A stretch of 64,000 nucleotides of DNA from an uncultured Eubacteriales bacterium. GTDB taxonomy: Bacteria > Bacillota > Clostridia > Oscillospirales > Oscillospiraceae. The translations under genes were made by a program, and so were the position numbers. The notes beneath the pieces are model-generated. The model was not told where the DNA came from. It searched no databases and saw only the letters and a program-made list of their open reading frames with translations. The stretch's first letter is position 1. Each line of letters starts with the position of its first letter. The stretch spans positions 1 to 64,000 of the forward strand of contig ONVI01000004.1 in NCBI GenBank assembly GCA_900321275.1. Direction: 5' to 3'. This document shows, piece by piece, positions 1-8,717 of this stretch.

Positions 1-3
1 AAT

Positions 4-1215
4 ATGCAAACTGTAATCATCATCGGCGCCGGGGCGTCCGGCATGATGGCCGCGCTGACGGCAGCGGAGATGCCGGGGCGGCGCGTGGTGCTGCTTGAAC
101 GGCAGCAGCGCGCCGGGCGCAAGCTGCTGGCTACCGGCAACGGGCGCTGCAACCTCACCAATACCGGCGCGACAATCGAGAATTACCACGGGGCGGAGCG
201 GGATTTCGCCGCGCCCGCTCTCGCGGCTTTCCCACCCGCGGCGGCGCTGGACTTCTTCCACTCCCTCGGCCTTGTGACCGTGGAGGAATACGGCGGGCGG
301 GTCTATCCCCTGTCCGACTCCGCCAACAGTGTGGTGGACGTGCTGCGCTTCGCCCTCGAGGCGAAGGGCGTGGAGCTGAAGGCCGCCAGTCCCGCGCGGG
401 AAATCCGGCGGGAAAAGCAGGGCTTTACTGTCGTCACCGATACCGAAACGCTCCGTGCGGACAAGCTGATCGTCGCCTGCGGGGGTGCGGCGGGTGAGAA
501 GCTCGGCGGCGTCATGGACGGGTATGAGCTTTTGAAAGCCCTGGGCCACAAACGCACGGCGCTCTATCCCTCTCTCGTCCAGCTCTTGACCGCGCCGGAT
601 TATCCCCGCGCCCTCAAGGGCGTGCGGGCCGACTGCGCCCTGAAGCTGTACGCGGGCGGAGAAGCCCTCGCCGAGAGCGCAGGAGAATTGCAGTTTACCG
701 AGACAGGCGTTTCCGGTCCGGCGGTCTTCGACCTCTCCCGCGCCGTCGCCACGGGCGGGAAGGGTCTCGTCCTCGCGGCGGACTTTCTGAGAGAATACGG
801 CGAAGCCGCCGTCCTCGATCTGTTAAAATCCCGCCGGGCAAATCTGCCCGATCTCCCGACCGGGGACATGCTGACCGGAATCGTCCACAACCGCCTCGGA
901 CGGATGCTGGTCAAATACGCGGGATTGGACGCGAACGCTCCCCTGCGCGCGCTCCATGATGACGCGCTGCGCCGCCTCGCCGGAGCGTGCAAGGACTTCC
1001 GGCTCGACGTGCGTGGGACGGAGGGCTTTGACAAGGCGCAGGTCACGGCCGGCGGCGTGAAGACCTCCGGCTTCAATCCCGAGACGCTGGAGAGCTGGTT
1101 TGTCCCCGGTCTCTTCGCCTGCGGGGAGGTGCTGGACATCGACGGCGACTGCGGCGGCTATAACCTGCAATGGGCCTGGGCCAGCGGCCGTCTCGCGGGG
1201 AGGCTCGGTACATGA
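4..1215 (+). CDS. HI0933/BaiN-family NAD(P)/FAD-dependent oxidoreductase
   Basis: This 403-residue protein is a flavoprotein of the HI0933/BaiN (RdsA) family. The N-terminus carries a dinucleotide-binding loop (IIIGAGASGMMAA, residues 5-17), followed by the family motif GRKLLATGNGRCNLTN near residue 38, and it ends with the second FAD-contact region (GEVLDIDGDCGGYNLQWAWASG) typical of this family. Length is normal. Members are assigned as reductases of various substrates; the true substrate cannot be read from sequence. The start is at the very edge of the window, so its ribosome binding site lies outside. The stop codon overlaps the start of the next oxidoreductase by 4 bp, so the two are very likely co-translated. 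Confidence 0.9.
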   Translation: MQTVIIIGAGASGMMAALTAAEMPGRRVVLLERQQRAGRKLLATGNGRCNLTNTGATIENYHGAERDFAAPALAAFPPAAALDFFHSLGLVTVEEYGGRVYPLSDSANSVVDVLRFALEAKGVELKAASPAREIRREKQGFTVVTDTETLRADKLIVACGGAAGEKLGGVMDGYELLKALGHKRTALYPSLVQLLTAPDYPRALKGVRADCALKLYAGGEALAESAGELQFTETGVSGPAVFDLSRAVATGGKGLVLAADFLREYGEAAVLDLLKSRRANLPDLPTGDMLTGIVHNRLGRMLVKYAGLDANAPLRALHDDALRRLAGACKDFRLDVRGTEGFDKAQVTAGGVKTSGFNPETLESWFVPGLFACGEVLDIDGDCGGYNLQWAWASGRLAGRLGT

Positions 1216-2792
1216 TCCTGCTCAGAAATCTCCGGCTCGAACCGGACGAGCCGCTGGACATGCTTCGCCAGAAGGCCGCAAAAAAGCTCCGCGTATCGGA
1301 GGGCGAGATCGCGGACTGCCGTCCGGTCAAGCGCTCCCTCGACGCGCGGAGGAAAAACGACATTCACTATACCTGCTCCGCCGCCGTGACGCTTAAACAC
1401 GGAGAAGAACGGGCAATGCAAAAAGCCGGAAAGGACGCCGCGCCCTATGCGCCGCCGGTCTATGAGATTCCGTCGGTCAATATGGACGAGCGTCCCGTCG
1501 TCGTCGGCTTCGGCCCTGCGGGCATGTTTGCGGCTCTGCTTTTGGCAAAAGCCGGGGCGAAGCCGATCGTGCTCGAACGCGGGCAGGAGGCCGAAAAGCG
1601 CGCCGCCGCAGTTGAAACCCTCCGCAAAGGCGGGGCACTGAACCCGGAGTCCAACGTCCAGTTCGGCGAGGGCGGCGCCGGCACCTTCTCCGACGGCAAG
1701 CTCAACACCGGCACCCACGACCGGCGTATGTTCTGGGTGCTGGAGCAGTTCGCCGCCCACGGCGCGCCGGAGTCCGTCGTCTACGACGCAAAGCCCCACA
1801 TCGGCACCGATGTGCTGATCGGCGTGGTGCAGAATATCCGAAAGGAAATCATCGCCCTCGGCGGGGAAGTCCGTTTTGAGACCCGGCTGGACGGGCTTGT
1901 CACCGAAGGCGATACACTGATCGGCGCAAGGATCACCCACGCCGGCCGGACCGAGACGCTCCCCTGCCGCCACCTGATCCTCGCCATCGGCCACTCGGCG
2001 CGGGACAGCTTTCGGTGGCTGCATGAGATGGGCGTAACGATGGAGCGCAAGCCTTTCTCCATGGGTGTGCGCATTGAGCACAGGCAGGAAACGATCGACC
2101 GCGCCCAGTACGGGCGGCCGCGCGGGGAACTGCCCCCGGCGGACTACAGTCTCAACGTCCATCTCCCGGACGGGACGAGCGCCTATACCTTCTGCATGTG
2201 CCCCGGCGGGCTGGTCTTCGCCGCGGCCTCGGAGGAGGGCGGCGTGGTCACCAACGGCATGAGCTATTCCGGGCGTGACGGCGAGAACGCGAACGCCGCC
2301 CTGCTCGTCACGCTGCACACGGAGGATTTCCCCGGCGAAGGGGTACTCGCGGGCATGGAATGGCAGCGGGAGATCGAGCGCGCGGCATACCGCTATAGCG
2401 GCTCTTACCGCGCCCCGGCGCAGTTGGCCGGCGATTTTCTCCGAAACCAGCCCAGCACAAAGCCCGCTTCGGTCAAGCCGAGCTATGAGCCGGGCGTTGT
2501 CTGGGGCGATCTGCGAAAGGTTCTGCCCGCAAGGATCACCGACGTGCTGCGAAACGCGATCCCGGTGCTCGGACAGAAGCTCCGGGGCTTTGACGATCCC
2601 GACGCGGTGCTGACCGGGCCGGAAACCCGCTCCTCCTCCCCCGTGCGCATTTTGCGGGATGGGACGATGCAGAGCAGTCTGCGCGGTCTCTACCCCTGCG
2701 GCGAGGGCGCGGGCTACGCGGGCGGCATCACCTCCGCCGCGGTGGACGGGCTCAGATGCGCGGAGGCGGTTTTGAAGGAAAGTGAAAAGTGA
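1212..2792 (+). CDS. FAD-dependent oxidoreductase (GidA/YtfP-like dehydrogenase family)
   Basis: A 526-residue flavoprotein. An N-terminal alpha/beta region of about 90 residues (LRNLRLEPDEPLDMLRQKAAKKL) precedes an FAD-binding Rossmann loop (VVVGFGPAGMFAALLLAKAG near residue 96). The segment VQFGEGGAGTFSDGKLNT and the C-terminal GEGAGYAGGITSAAVDGLRCAE are hallmarks of the large bacterial 'FAD-dependent dehydrogenase' family that is distantly related to GidA. The ATG chosen overlaps the preceding stop (ATGA), a usual coupling arrangement; a longer reading frame upstream has no ribosome binding site. The last codons (ESEK-stop) lie inside one arm of an inverted repeat that fills the next intergenic gap. 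Substrate unknown. Confidence 0.85.
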   Translation: MILLRNLRLEPDEPLDMLRQKAAKKLRVSEGEIADCRPVKRSLDARRKNDIHYTCSAAVTLKHGEERAMQKAGKDAAPYAPPVYEIPSVNMDERPVVVGFGPAGMFAALLLAKAGAKPIVLERGQEAEKRAAAVETLRKGGALNPESNVQFGEGGAGTFSDGKLNTGTHDRRMFWVLEQFAAHGAPESVVYDAKPHIGTDVLIGVVQNIRKEIIALGGEVRFETRLDGLVTEGDTLIGARITHAGRTETLPCRHLILAIGHSARDSFRWLHEMGVTMERKPFSMGVRIEHRQETIDRAQYGRPRGELPPADYSLNVHLPDGTSAYTFCMCPGGLVFAAASEEGGVVTNGMSYSGRDGENANAALLVTLHTEDFPGEGVLAGMEWQREIERAAYRYSGSYRAPAQLAGDFLRNQPSTKPASVKPSYEPGVVWGDLRKVLPARITDVLRNAIPVLGQKLRGFDDPDAVLTGPETRSSSPVRILRDGTMQSSLRGLYPCGEGAGYAGGITSAAVDGLRCAEAVLKESEK

Positions 2793-2938
2793 AGAGTGGA
2801 GAGTGAAGTGAAGGAGCGCCTCCGGCGCGATCGAATCAGGCTCCGCCCTCAGAGATATTTGTTATCCTGTGTTGTATGAACGTGTCTCAATATTTCAATT
2901 CGTCCCCGAAGGGGACATCATAACTTCACTTTCCACTT
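2780..2938. repeat. Intergenic inverted-repeat element (AGTGAAAAGTGAAG arms)
   Basis: Arms at 2780-2794 (aagtgaaaagtgaag) and 2924-2938 (cttcactttccactt) are complementary at 14 of 15 positions. Between them are two smaller palindromes, gcgcctccggcgc near 2816 and gtccccgaaggggac at 2902-2916. The left arm contains the last codons and stop of the preceding oxidoreductase. It looks like a small palindromic mobile repeat (MITE-like); no second copy was seen here. Confidence 0.55.
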
Positions 2939-2955
2939 TGCACACTGATACAAAA

Positions 2956-4491
2956 ATGAAGCTTACAAAAACAGACAAATGGATAATTCTGCTCTTGCTC
3001 GCCCTCGGCGTGTTTGCGCGTGTTTACCGCTTCGGCTCCGCGCCGCCGGGACTGAATCAGGACGAGGCCTTTGCCGCCTACGACGCCTGGGCGCTGCTGC
3101 ACTTTGGAACGGACAGCTCCCTGCACCCCTGGCCCGTGTATCTCACTGCCTGGGGCAGCGGCATGAACGCGCTTGAAAGCTATCTCATGATCCCCTTTCT
3201 CGCCCTCTTCGGCGTGAAAACCTGGGTGATCCGCCTGCCGCAGCTTCTGCTCGCCCTCTGCGCCCTGCCCGCCGCGTATTCCGTGGGGCGGCGCATGGCG
3301 GGGACGCGCAGCGGCCTCTGCGCGCTGGCGGCGCTGGCGCTCTGTCCCTGGCACATCATGCTCAGCCGCTGGGCGTTGGAATCCAACATGGCGCCGAATC
3401 TGCTGCTGATCGGCCTCGCCCTCTTCTGCAAGGGACTGGAGGACGGACGCTTTCTGCCGCTGTCGGCGCTGGCGTATGGACTCGCGCTCTACGCCTATTC
3501 CGCCATCTGGCCGGTGATGCCGCTGCTGCTGGGGCTGATGCTGTTGTATGCCCGGCCTCGCCTTGACCGTTGGCTGCTGACCGCAGGGCTGGTTCTGGCT
3601 GCGCTGGCCCTGCCGCTGGTGGGCTTTCTCGCGGTCAACTACGGGCTGATCGGGGAGTTCTCCGTCGGCCCCTTCTCGGTGCCGAAGCTGGTGGAGATGC
3701 GCGCCGGGGAAATCTCGCTCTCCAACATCCCGGAGAACCTGCACAATATGGGCAGAATTCTCCTGTTCCAGTCCGACGGGCTCAAGTGGAACAGTCCCGG
3801 ACGCTTCGGTCTGTTCTATCCCTTTGCCCTGCCGCTGGGGCTTCTTGGGCTCGGGGCACTCGTGCGGCGGCTGGTCGTATCGCGGCGCGAAAAGCGTTTC
3901 GACGCGGCGGTTCTGCTGCTGATCTGGCTTGTGTGCGGGGCACTGCTCTCGTCGCTCATCTCTGTCAACGTCAACCGCATGAATTTCCTGCTCATGCCCG
4001 CCGCGCTCACCGTCGCCCTCGGCGCGGAGACGCTGCTGCGGCTCCTGGGGCGCTTTTCCCGCGCGGGCGCGGTCATCCTGCTGGGGGCGCTTCTGCTGTT
4101 CTTCGGTCTCTTCGCGCGCTACTATTTCACGGATTATACGGACTCCCTGCACGGGGAGTTCACCGACGGCTGGGATCAGGCGCTGGACGCGGCGCTCGCG
4201 CATGAGGGCACGGTCTACGTCACCCAGGCGCTGCACTACCCCAAGCTCCTGCTGGCGGCGGAGCTGAGCCCGCGGGAATTCAACGACACGGTTGAATATG
4301 AGCGCTACCCCGCACAATACCTGAGCCCTCTGCGCTTCGGACGATTTGTGTACTGCGAGGACGAATCGCCGCCCTTTGATCCGGCGGGCGTCTATGTCCT
4401 CTGGAACGACTCCCCGACAGAGCGCTTTGAACAGGCGGGGTTTTTGGTTGAGCGGTTCGGATGCTTTGAGGTGCTGTACCGGGCTTCTTGA
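2956..4491 (+). CDS. GT39/ArnT-like membrane glycosyltransferase
   Basis: A 511-residue polytopic membrane protein with about eleven hydrophobic segments. The N-terminal transmembrane helix is followed by an extracytoplasmic loop with GLNQDEAFAAYDAW, the acidic motif expected of GT-C fold dolichyl-phosphate-mannose/ArnT-type glycosyltransferases, and a second helix pair. Such enzymes move a sugar from a lipid-phosphate carrier onto a protein, lipid or glycan outside the membrane. ATG 2956 is chosen because the hydrophobic N-terminus starts there; the reading frame continues upstream through repeat sequence that is not protein-like. No clear Shine-Dalgarno sequence is seen. Acceptor and donor are unknown, and no other glycan genes adjoin it. 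Confidence 0.75.
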   Translation: MKLTKTDKWIILLLLALGVFARVYRFGSAPPGLNQDEAFAAYDAWALLHFGTDSSLHPWPVYLTAWGSGMNALESYLMIPFLALFGVKTWVIRLPQLLLALCALPAAYSVGRRMAGTRSGLCALAALALCPWHIMLSRWALESNMAPNLLLIGLALFCKGLEDGRFLPLSALAYGLALYAYSAIWPVMPLLLGLMLLYARPRLDRWLLTAGLVLAALALPLVGFLAVNYGLIGEFSVGPFSVPKLVEMRAGEISLSNIPENLHNMGRILLFQSDGLKWNSPGRFGLFYPFALPLGLLGLGALVRRLVVSRREKRFDAAVLLLIWLVCGALLSSLISVNVNRMNFLLMPAALTVALGAETLLRLLGRFSRAGAVILLGALLLFFGLFARYYFTDYTDSLHGEFTDGWDQALDAALAHEGTVYVTQALHYPKLLLAAELSPREFNDTVEYERYPAQYLSPLRFGRFVYCEDESPPFDPAGVYVLWNDSPTERFEQAGFLVERFGCFEVLYRAS

Positions 4492-4496
4492 TAGTC

Positions 4497-4670
4497 TCAA
4501 CGGAAGCGGTTCTGCTCCGCGTCGTAGGCAAAGCCAACAGCTTCCAGCTTTTTCTCCAGCTCCGCGCGGGAGAGATCGAGATCCTCGCACAGCGCGTCGA
4601 GACTCAAGTAGTCGTCGCGCAGGCGGGTGTTCAGATAGCTCAGCAGGATCATCGGGTCATTCGGCAGCAT
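4497..4670 (-). CDS. DUF4250 small protein
   Basis: This 57-residue protein (MLPNDPMILLSYLNTRLRDD... ending YDAEQNRFR) matches the DUF4250 pattern: LPNDP start, an N-terminal helix, and a short helix-turn-helix-like half (LDALCEDLDLSRAELEKKL). Function is unknown. The start at 4670 is preceded by a strong GGGGGGAGA site; an ATG seven codons earlier has none. Its first 14 bases overlap the end of the yoaK-like gene, so the two form a coupled minus-strand pair. Confidence 0.75.
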   Translation of the reverse strand: MLPNDPMILLSYLNTRLRDDYLSLDALCEDLDLSRAELEKKLEAVGFAYDAEQNRFR

Positions 4671-5325
4671 GGTTCTCCCCCCTTCCCTCATAAAGCCGCA
4701 GCACCAGCAGAGCCGCCGGGATCACCAGCACGCACCAGACCGCTTTCGTCCCGAAGGCCTGCGTCATCCAGTAGCCCACCAGCACCGAGCAGGCGAACAC
4801 CAGGTCGATCCCGTAGTATTGCAGGCTCGTCCGCAGGGCGAAGGGGTCTTTGGTGGAAAAATACCTGTTCAGGTGCTCGGTCGCGATGCGGAGATTGCCG
4901 GTGCACATGGTGGAGGCGAAGGAGTTTTCGCCGAACTTGCGAAAACTCTCCACCTGCAGGGCGCAGACGAAGGAGACTGTCACCGTCGCGAGGATGCTGA
5001 GCCTGTCCGGCGGGATGAGCCCCACCAGAAACAGCAGGACGATCTCCATATACAGGATGAGCCTCTCCCAGTCCCTGCGGATGCGCCGGAGCTGGAGGGA
5101 GATGGTCACGCCCGCCACGAATGCCGCAACCGGCACAAAATACCGCAGGGTCAGCAGGAGATTTCCCTGGGCGAGATTGATGCCCATGCGGGCGATGTTG
5201 CCGGTCTGGGCATTGGCAAACACCCCGTCGCGCGTGACGTAGGTATAGGCCTCCAGGAAGCCGCCCACCGCGGCAAGCAGGAGGGAGACTCTGTAGCGGC
5301 GGAAGAGCGCCGGTTTATTCTTCAT
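4657..5325 (-). CDS. YoaK/DUF1275 family membrane protein
   Basis: A 222-residue hydrophobic protein with roughly six transmembrane segments. The N-terminal region LLAAVGGFLEAYTYVTRDGVFANAQTGN is the DUF1275 (YoaK) signature, and length is usual for the family. Function is not established; it is a presumed small transporter-like or structural membrane protein. The gene is first in a two-gene minus-strand unit with DUF4250, which it overlaps by 14 bp. Confidence 0.85.
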   Translation of the reverse strand: MKNKPALFRRYRVSLLLAAVGGFLEAYTYVTRDGVFANAQTGNIARMGINLAQGNLLLTLRYFVPVAAFVAGVTISLQLRRIRRDWERLILYMEIVLLFLVGLIPPDRLSILATVTVSFVCALQVESFRKFGENSFASTMCTGNLRIATEHLNRYFSTKDPFALRTSLQYYGIDLVFACSVLVGYWMTQAFGTKAVWCVLVIPAALLVLRLYEGRGENHAAE

Positions 5326-5423
5326 GGCTATGACTGCCCTTTCTGTTTTCAGTATTGTTTCAACGCAGGATGGGTTATTCTATCACAGGCATTTTCCCGC
5401 GGCAATGGACATTTTGCAAAAAA

Positions 5424-5462
5424 ACGCCCCGATCTCCATAAGAGATCGGGGCGGCGCTTTTT
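5424..5462 (-). terminator. Rho-independent terminator after the 70-aa gene
   Basis: A perfect 12-bp stem (5425-5436 with 5442-5453, cgccccgatctc) and 5-nt loop are followed on the minus strand by a run of seven T. On the plus strand the stem is followed by gcgcttttt, so it may act in both directions. Confidence 0.9.
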
Positions 5463-5463
5463 C

Positions 5464-5676
5464 TCAGAGGATTTTGTTGATCTCTGCCTCAATGGTCTTG
5501 GCCACGTCCTCGGGAACGATCTTCTTGCTGACAACGAGGTCGAAGATCTCACCGCAGCTCTTCCGGTTGAACAGCTTGATGGGGTACTTCATGATCTGGG
5601 GCGCATACTTTTTAATGATTTCCACGCACAGGGGATTGGCAAAGCAATCCTTGACGGTCAGGCTTCTGAAATCCAT
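5464..5676 (-). CDS. Conserved-looking small protein, unknown function
   Basis: A 70-residue protein, MDFRSLTVKD to TIEAEINKIL, with no recognised domain. It reads as a compact all-alpha protein: FANPLCVEIIKKYAPQIM, then LFNRKSCGEIFDLVVSKKIVPEDVAKTIEAEINKIL. There is no signal peptide and there are two cysteines. Support for being a real gene is good: an AGGAGGATATC ribosome binding site just before the ATG and a strong terminator immediately after the stop, making it a self-contained unit. The repeated 'F..VV..K...ED.A..I...I' pattern suggests a helical bundle or regulator, but no function is claimed. Confidence 0.75.
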   Translation of the reverse strand: MDFRSLTVKDCFANPLCVEIIKKYAPQIMKYPIKLFNRKSCGEIFDLVVSKKIVPEDVAKTIEAEINKIL

Positions 5677-5743
5677 GATATCCTCCTGAATGATGTATTT
5701 TCCGATTGGGATACCCTGATTTTACCACAGGAGAAGCACAGCG

Positions 5744-6991
5744 TCAAGCGTGCGCCTCAAAGGAGGCGTGGGGGTTCGTGGCCTCGGTCTGTTCGAGCAT
5801 GGCGGCGGCCCAGTCGCTGCCGCCCTCTTTGGCGCGGGTATACCAGCGGCCGGCCTCATCCAGGTTCTGCGTCACGCCGAGACCGTTCTGGTACAGATAA
5901 CCGATCTGCGCCTGTCCCTGGGCGTTGCCCTGCTGGGCGGCGCGGTTGTTCCACTCCATGGCCTTGGCATAGTCCGCCGGAACGCCCAGCGCGTTCTGGT
6001 ACATGTAGCCGATCTGCGCCTGCGCGTCGGCGTAATCCTCATCGGCGGCGATCATATAGGTCTCCATCGCCTTGGCGTAGTCCTGCGGCAGACCGCCCTT
6101 GCCGTCGAGATACAGGTCGCCCAGGAGCTTCACGGCGGCGAGGTTGCCCCCGTCGGCAAGCTTCTGGAGTCCCGGCACCGCGCGCTTATAGAGCTCTTCG
6201 GCCTTCGCGGCGTCCACCTTGCGGGCGGTCTCCACCGCATACTCGCCGGTGGCGTCGGCGGCATTGCTCACATGGTTGGGGGCGGGGCTGTCGTAGAAGG
6301 CGGCCAGGCTCATCAGCTCAAAGGGGGTAAGGTTTGCGGCAGCGGCAGCCTTGTTTGCCGCGTCGAGGGCCAGCTCATGCTTTTTCTCCACGCCGTGGGC
6401 TTTCGCAAAGCACTCGCTGAGATAGCACATGCTCATGCCGTAATCGGAGGAGGCGGGCTCCACCTCATCCGCGATGGCGACGAACTTGATATAGCGGCGG
6501 GCGGCTTCGTCCTTGTCCATGCGCGTGCCCTTGCCGTAATCGGTGGCGTCGGCCAGCAGGTAAGCGCAGCTGGGATACCCGCCCTTCGCGGCGGTCTCCA
6601 GATAGCTCATCGCCTTAGCCTGGTTCACGTCAGTGCCGAGGCCCAGATAGTACGCCTTGCCGAGCAGCGCGGCGACGGCGGGATCGGCTGCGTCTGCGGC
6701 GCTCGCCTTTTCAAAGGCGGCCTTGTAGTCGCCGCTGTTGAAGAGCGCCTCAGCCTCCTGCGCCGCTGCAGAGCTCTGCGGCACGACGGAGCCGGTCATC
6801 GGGATGGCGGCAGGCTTCGCTTCCTCCGCCTTCGCGTTCAGCTCCGCCGGGGCGGCCTTCTCCGCTTCGGCCGCGGCCTTTTCGACGGCCGCCATACGGA
6901 CAGAGGCGGGAATGGCCTCGGCCTTCTTTCCGCAGCCGCAGAGCGACAGCGCCATGACAAGCAGCAAAACAGCTGCGATCAATCTTTTCAT
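5744..6991 (-). CDS. Sel1-repeat lipoprotein
   Basis: A 415-residue secreted lipoprotein. The N-terminus MKRLIAAVLLLVMALSLCGCG holds a signal peptide with lipobox LCGC, then an Ala/Glu-rich linker (about residues 24-80). From about residue 90 onward there are several Sel1/TPR-like alpha-alpha repeats (for example AKAMSYLETAAKGGYPSCAYLLA, YAKAMETYMIAADEDYADAQAQIGYMYQNALGV, YAKAMEWNNRAAQQGNAQGQAQIGYLYQNGLGV). Sel1 repeats are protein-interaction scaffolds, so a surface-exposed binding role is inferred. A GGAGAAG site precedes the ATG, and a consensus promoter lies at 7063-7091. It stands alone. Confidence 0.85.
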   Translation of the reverse strand: MKRLIAAVLLLVMALSLCGCGKKAEAIPASVRMAAVEKAAAEAEKAAPAELNAKAEEAKPAAIPMTGSVVPQSSAAAQEAEALFNSGDYKAAFEKASAADAADPAVAALLGKAYYLGLGTDVNQAKAMSYLETAAKGGYPSCAYLLADATDYGKGTRMDKDEAARRYIKFVAIADEVEPASSDYGMSMCYLSECFAKAHGVEKKHELALDAANKAAAAANLTPFELMSLAAFYDSPAPNHVSNAADATGEYAVETARKVDAAKAEELYKRAVPGLQKLADGGNLAAVKLLGDLYLDGKGGLPQDYAKAMETYMIAADEDYADAQAQIGYMYQNALGVPADYAKAMEWNNRAAQQGNAQGQAQIGYLYQNGLGVTQNLDEAGRWYTRAKEGGSDWAAAMLEQTEATNPHASFEAHA

Positions 6992-7062
6992 CGTTTCTTC
7001 TCCTTCCGAAACCGTAAATACAATCTGTATCTGTATGTATCTGTTTTTTCAGCAACTTGATT

Positions 7063-7091
7063 ATTATAGTACGCCCCGCTCACGATTTCAA
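7063..7091 (-). promoter_or_regulatory. Sigma-A-type promoter for the Sel1 lipoprotein
   Basis: On the minus strand TTGAAA (7086-7091) and TATAAT (7063-7068) are separated by 17 bp, about 70 bp before the start codon. Confidence 0.7.
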
Positions 7092-7201
7092 CAGCAATTT
7101 ACCGGCAAATCGTTAACATTTTGCAAACCGTTCAACGCTCTGTCCGACGTTTTCGGCGCGTATTTGTTCCATCCTCCGTTCATAAACTTTCAGTAGATTT
7201 T

Positions 7202-7229
7202 TTGTACATGTCCTGTTATACTGTATAAG
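7202..7229 (+). promoter_or_regulatory. Possible promoter for the SPFH operon
   Basis: TTGTAC (7202-7207) and TATAAG (7224-7229) are 16 bp apart, 60 bp before the SPFH gene. The match is moderate; an overlapping TATACT is poorly spaced. The remaining 7092-7200 gap shows nothing else recognisable. Confidence 0.4.
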
Positions 7230-7290
7230 GATATTTTTGCACAGCGATAAGCCGGGCTCTGTCCGGCCGATATGGAAAGGAGACATAAAC

Positions 7291-8601
7291 ATGGGTCTTA
7301 TCAAAGCAGCATTGGGTTCCGTGGGCGGCGTTCTTGCCGACCAGTGGAAGGAGTATTTCTACTGTGACGCGCTGGACAGCAATACGCTGGTCGTACGCGG
7401 GCAGAAGCGGACAAGCAGCCGCAGCGGCAACAAGGGCAGCGACAACATCATCACCAGCGGCTCCGTCATCGCGGTGGCCGACGGTCAGTGCATGATCATC
7501 GTCGACCAGGGCAAGATCGCCGAGCTCTGCGCCGAGCCGGGCGAGTTTGTCTATGACGCGTCCACCGAGCCCTCCATCTTCTGCGGCAGCCTGGGCGAAG
7601 GCGTCAGCACGGTCTTCCGGCAGATCGGCAAGCGCTTCACCTTCGGCGGCGAGGCTCCCAAGGATCAGCGCGTTTACTACTTCAACACCAAGGAGATCGT
7701 GGGCAACAAGTACGGCACCCCGTCCCCCGTTCCCTTCCGCGTGGTGGATCCCCGCGCCGGCATCGACATTGACATCGGCATCCGCTGCTTCGGCGAGTAT
7801 TCCTACCGTATCTGCAACCCCATTCTCTTCTACACCAACGTCTGCGGCAACGTGACCGAGCCCTACTCCCGCGACAAGCTGGACAACCAGCTCAAGACCG
7901 AGCTGCTGACCGCGCTCCAGCCCGCCTTTGCGAAGATCTCCGAGCAGGGCATCCGCTATTCCAGCCTGCCCGGCCATACCACCGAGATCGCCGATGCTCT
8001 CAACGACGTGCTGTCCAACAAGTGGCGCGACCTGAGAGGTCTTGAGATCGTCGCCTTCGGCGTTTCCAGCGTGAAGGCCAACGAGGACGACGAGCAGATG
8101 ATCAAGGAGCTGCAGCGCAACGCGGCCTTCCGCGATCCCAACATGGCGGCGGCGCACCTCGTGGGCGCGCAGGCGGCGGCCATGCAGGGCGCGGCGAACA
8201 ACGCAAACGGCGCGGCGATGGGCTTCATGGGCATGAACATGGCGGCCCAGGCGGGCGGCATAAACGCGGCGAACCTCTATGCCATGGGTTCCCAGCCCCA
8301 GGCGCAGCAGGCAGCGGCCCCGAAGGGCGACGCGTGGACCTGCCCCGGCTGCGGCAAGCAGGCCTTCGGCAAGTTCTGCACCGAATGCGGCGCAAAGAAG
8401 CCCGAGGCCGGCTGGACCTGCCCGAATTGCGGCAAGGTGAACCAGGGCAAGTTCTGCGACGAGTGCGGCGCGAAAAAGCCCGACAGCGCGCCCGTCTATA
8501 AGTGCAGCAAGTGCGGCTGGGTGCCGGAGGATCCGAGCAACCCGCCGAAGTTCTGCCCCGAATGCGGCGATCCCTTCAACACCGAAGACGCCGTAAAGTA
8601 A
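7291..8601 (+). CDS. SPFH-domain protein with C-terminal zinc ribbons (YdjI-like)
   Basis: A 436-residue protein. Residues about 1-290 form the SPFH/'virion core protein' domain of the B. subtilis YdjI family (GLIKAALGSVGGVLADQWKEYF at the start). The next stretch is Ala/Met/Gly-rich (AAAMQGAANNANGAAMGFMGMNM). The last 90 residues carry three paired-cysteine zinc ribbons (CPGCG..CTECG, CPNCG..CDECG, CSKCG..CPECG). The ATG follows a GGAAAGGAGA site. In B. subtilis YdjG-YdjH-YdjI recruits PspA to stressed membrane; the two downstream genes here are YdjG- and YdjH-like, so the same envelope-stress role is inferred. Confidence 0.85.
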   Translation: MGLIKAALGSVGGVLADQWKEYFYCDALDSNTLVVRGQKRTSSRSGNKGSDNIITSGSVIAVADGQCMIIVDQGKIAELCAEPGEFVYDASTEPSIFCGSLGEGVSTVFRQIGKRFTFGGEAPKDQRVYYFNTKEIVGNKYGTPSPVPFRVVDPRAGIDIDIGIRCFGEYSYRICNPILFYTNVCGNVTEPYSRDKLDNQLKTELLTALQPAFAKISEQGIRYSSLPGHTTEIADALNDVLSNKWRDLRGLEIVAFGVSSVKANEDDEQMIKELQRNAAFRDPNMAAAHLVGAQAAAMQGAANNANGAAMGFMGMNMAAQAGGINAANLYAMGSQPQAQQAAAPKGDAWTCPGCGKQAFGKFCTECGAKKPEAGWTCPNCGKVNQGKFCDECGAKKPDSAPVYKCSKCGWVPEDPSNPPKFCPECGDPFNTEDAVK

Positions 8602-8618
8602 ATGCAGTTTGCCTTTTG

Positions 8619-8690
8619 TCATTCTGCGCGTCAGCGAAGGATCTCCTGTCCCATCACGAAGGCAAGGATCCTTCGCTTCGCGGAGCCATG
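8619..8690. repeat. Short palindromic repeat (CATTCTG...AGCGAAGGATC type)
   Basis: Perfect 11-bp arms at 8633-8643 and 8667-8677 (agcgaaggatc) lie between two genes of the same operon. A related element is at 29432-29488. It probably forms a hairpin in the mRNA. Confidence 0.6.
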
Positions 8691-8717
8691 ACCGGGTAAC
8701 AAGCGAGGTGATACTCT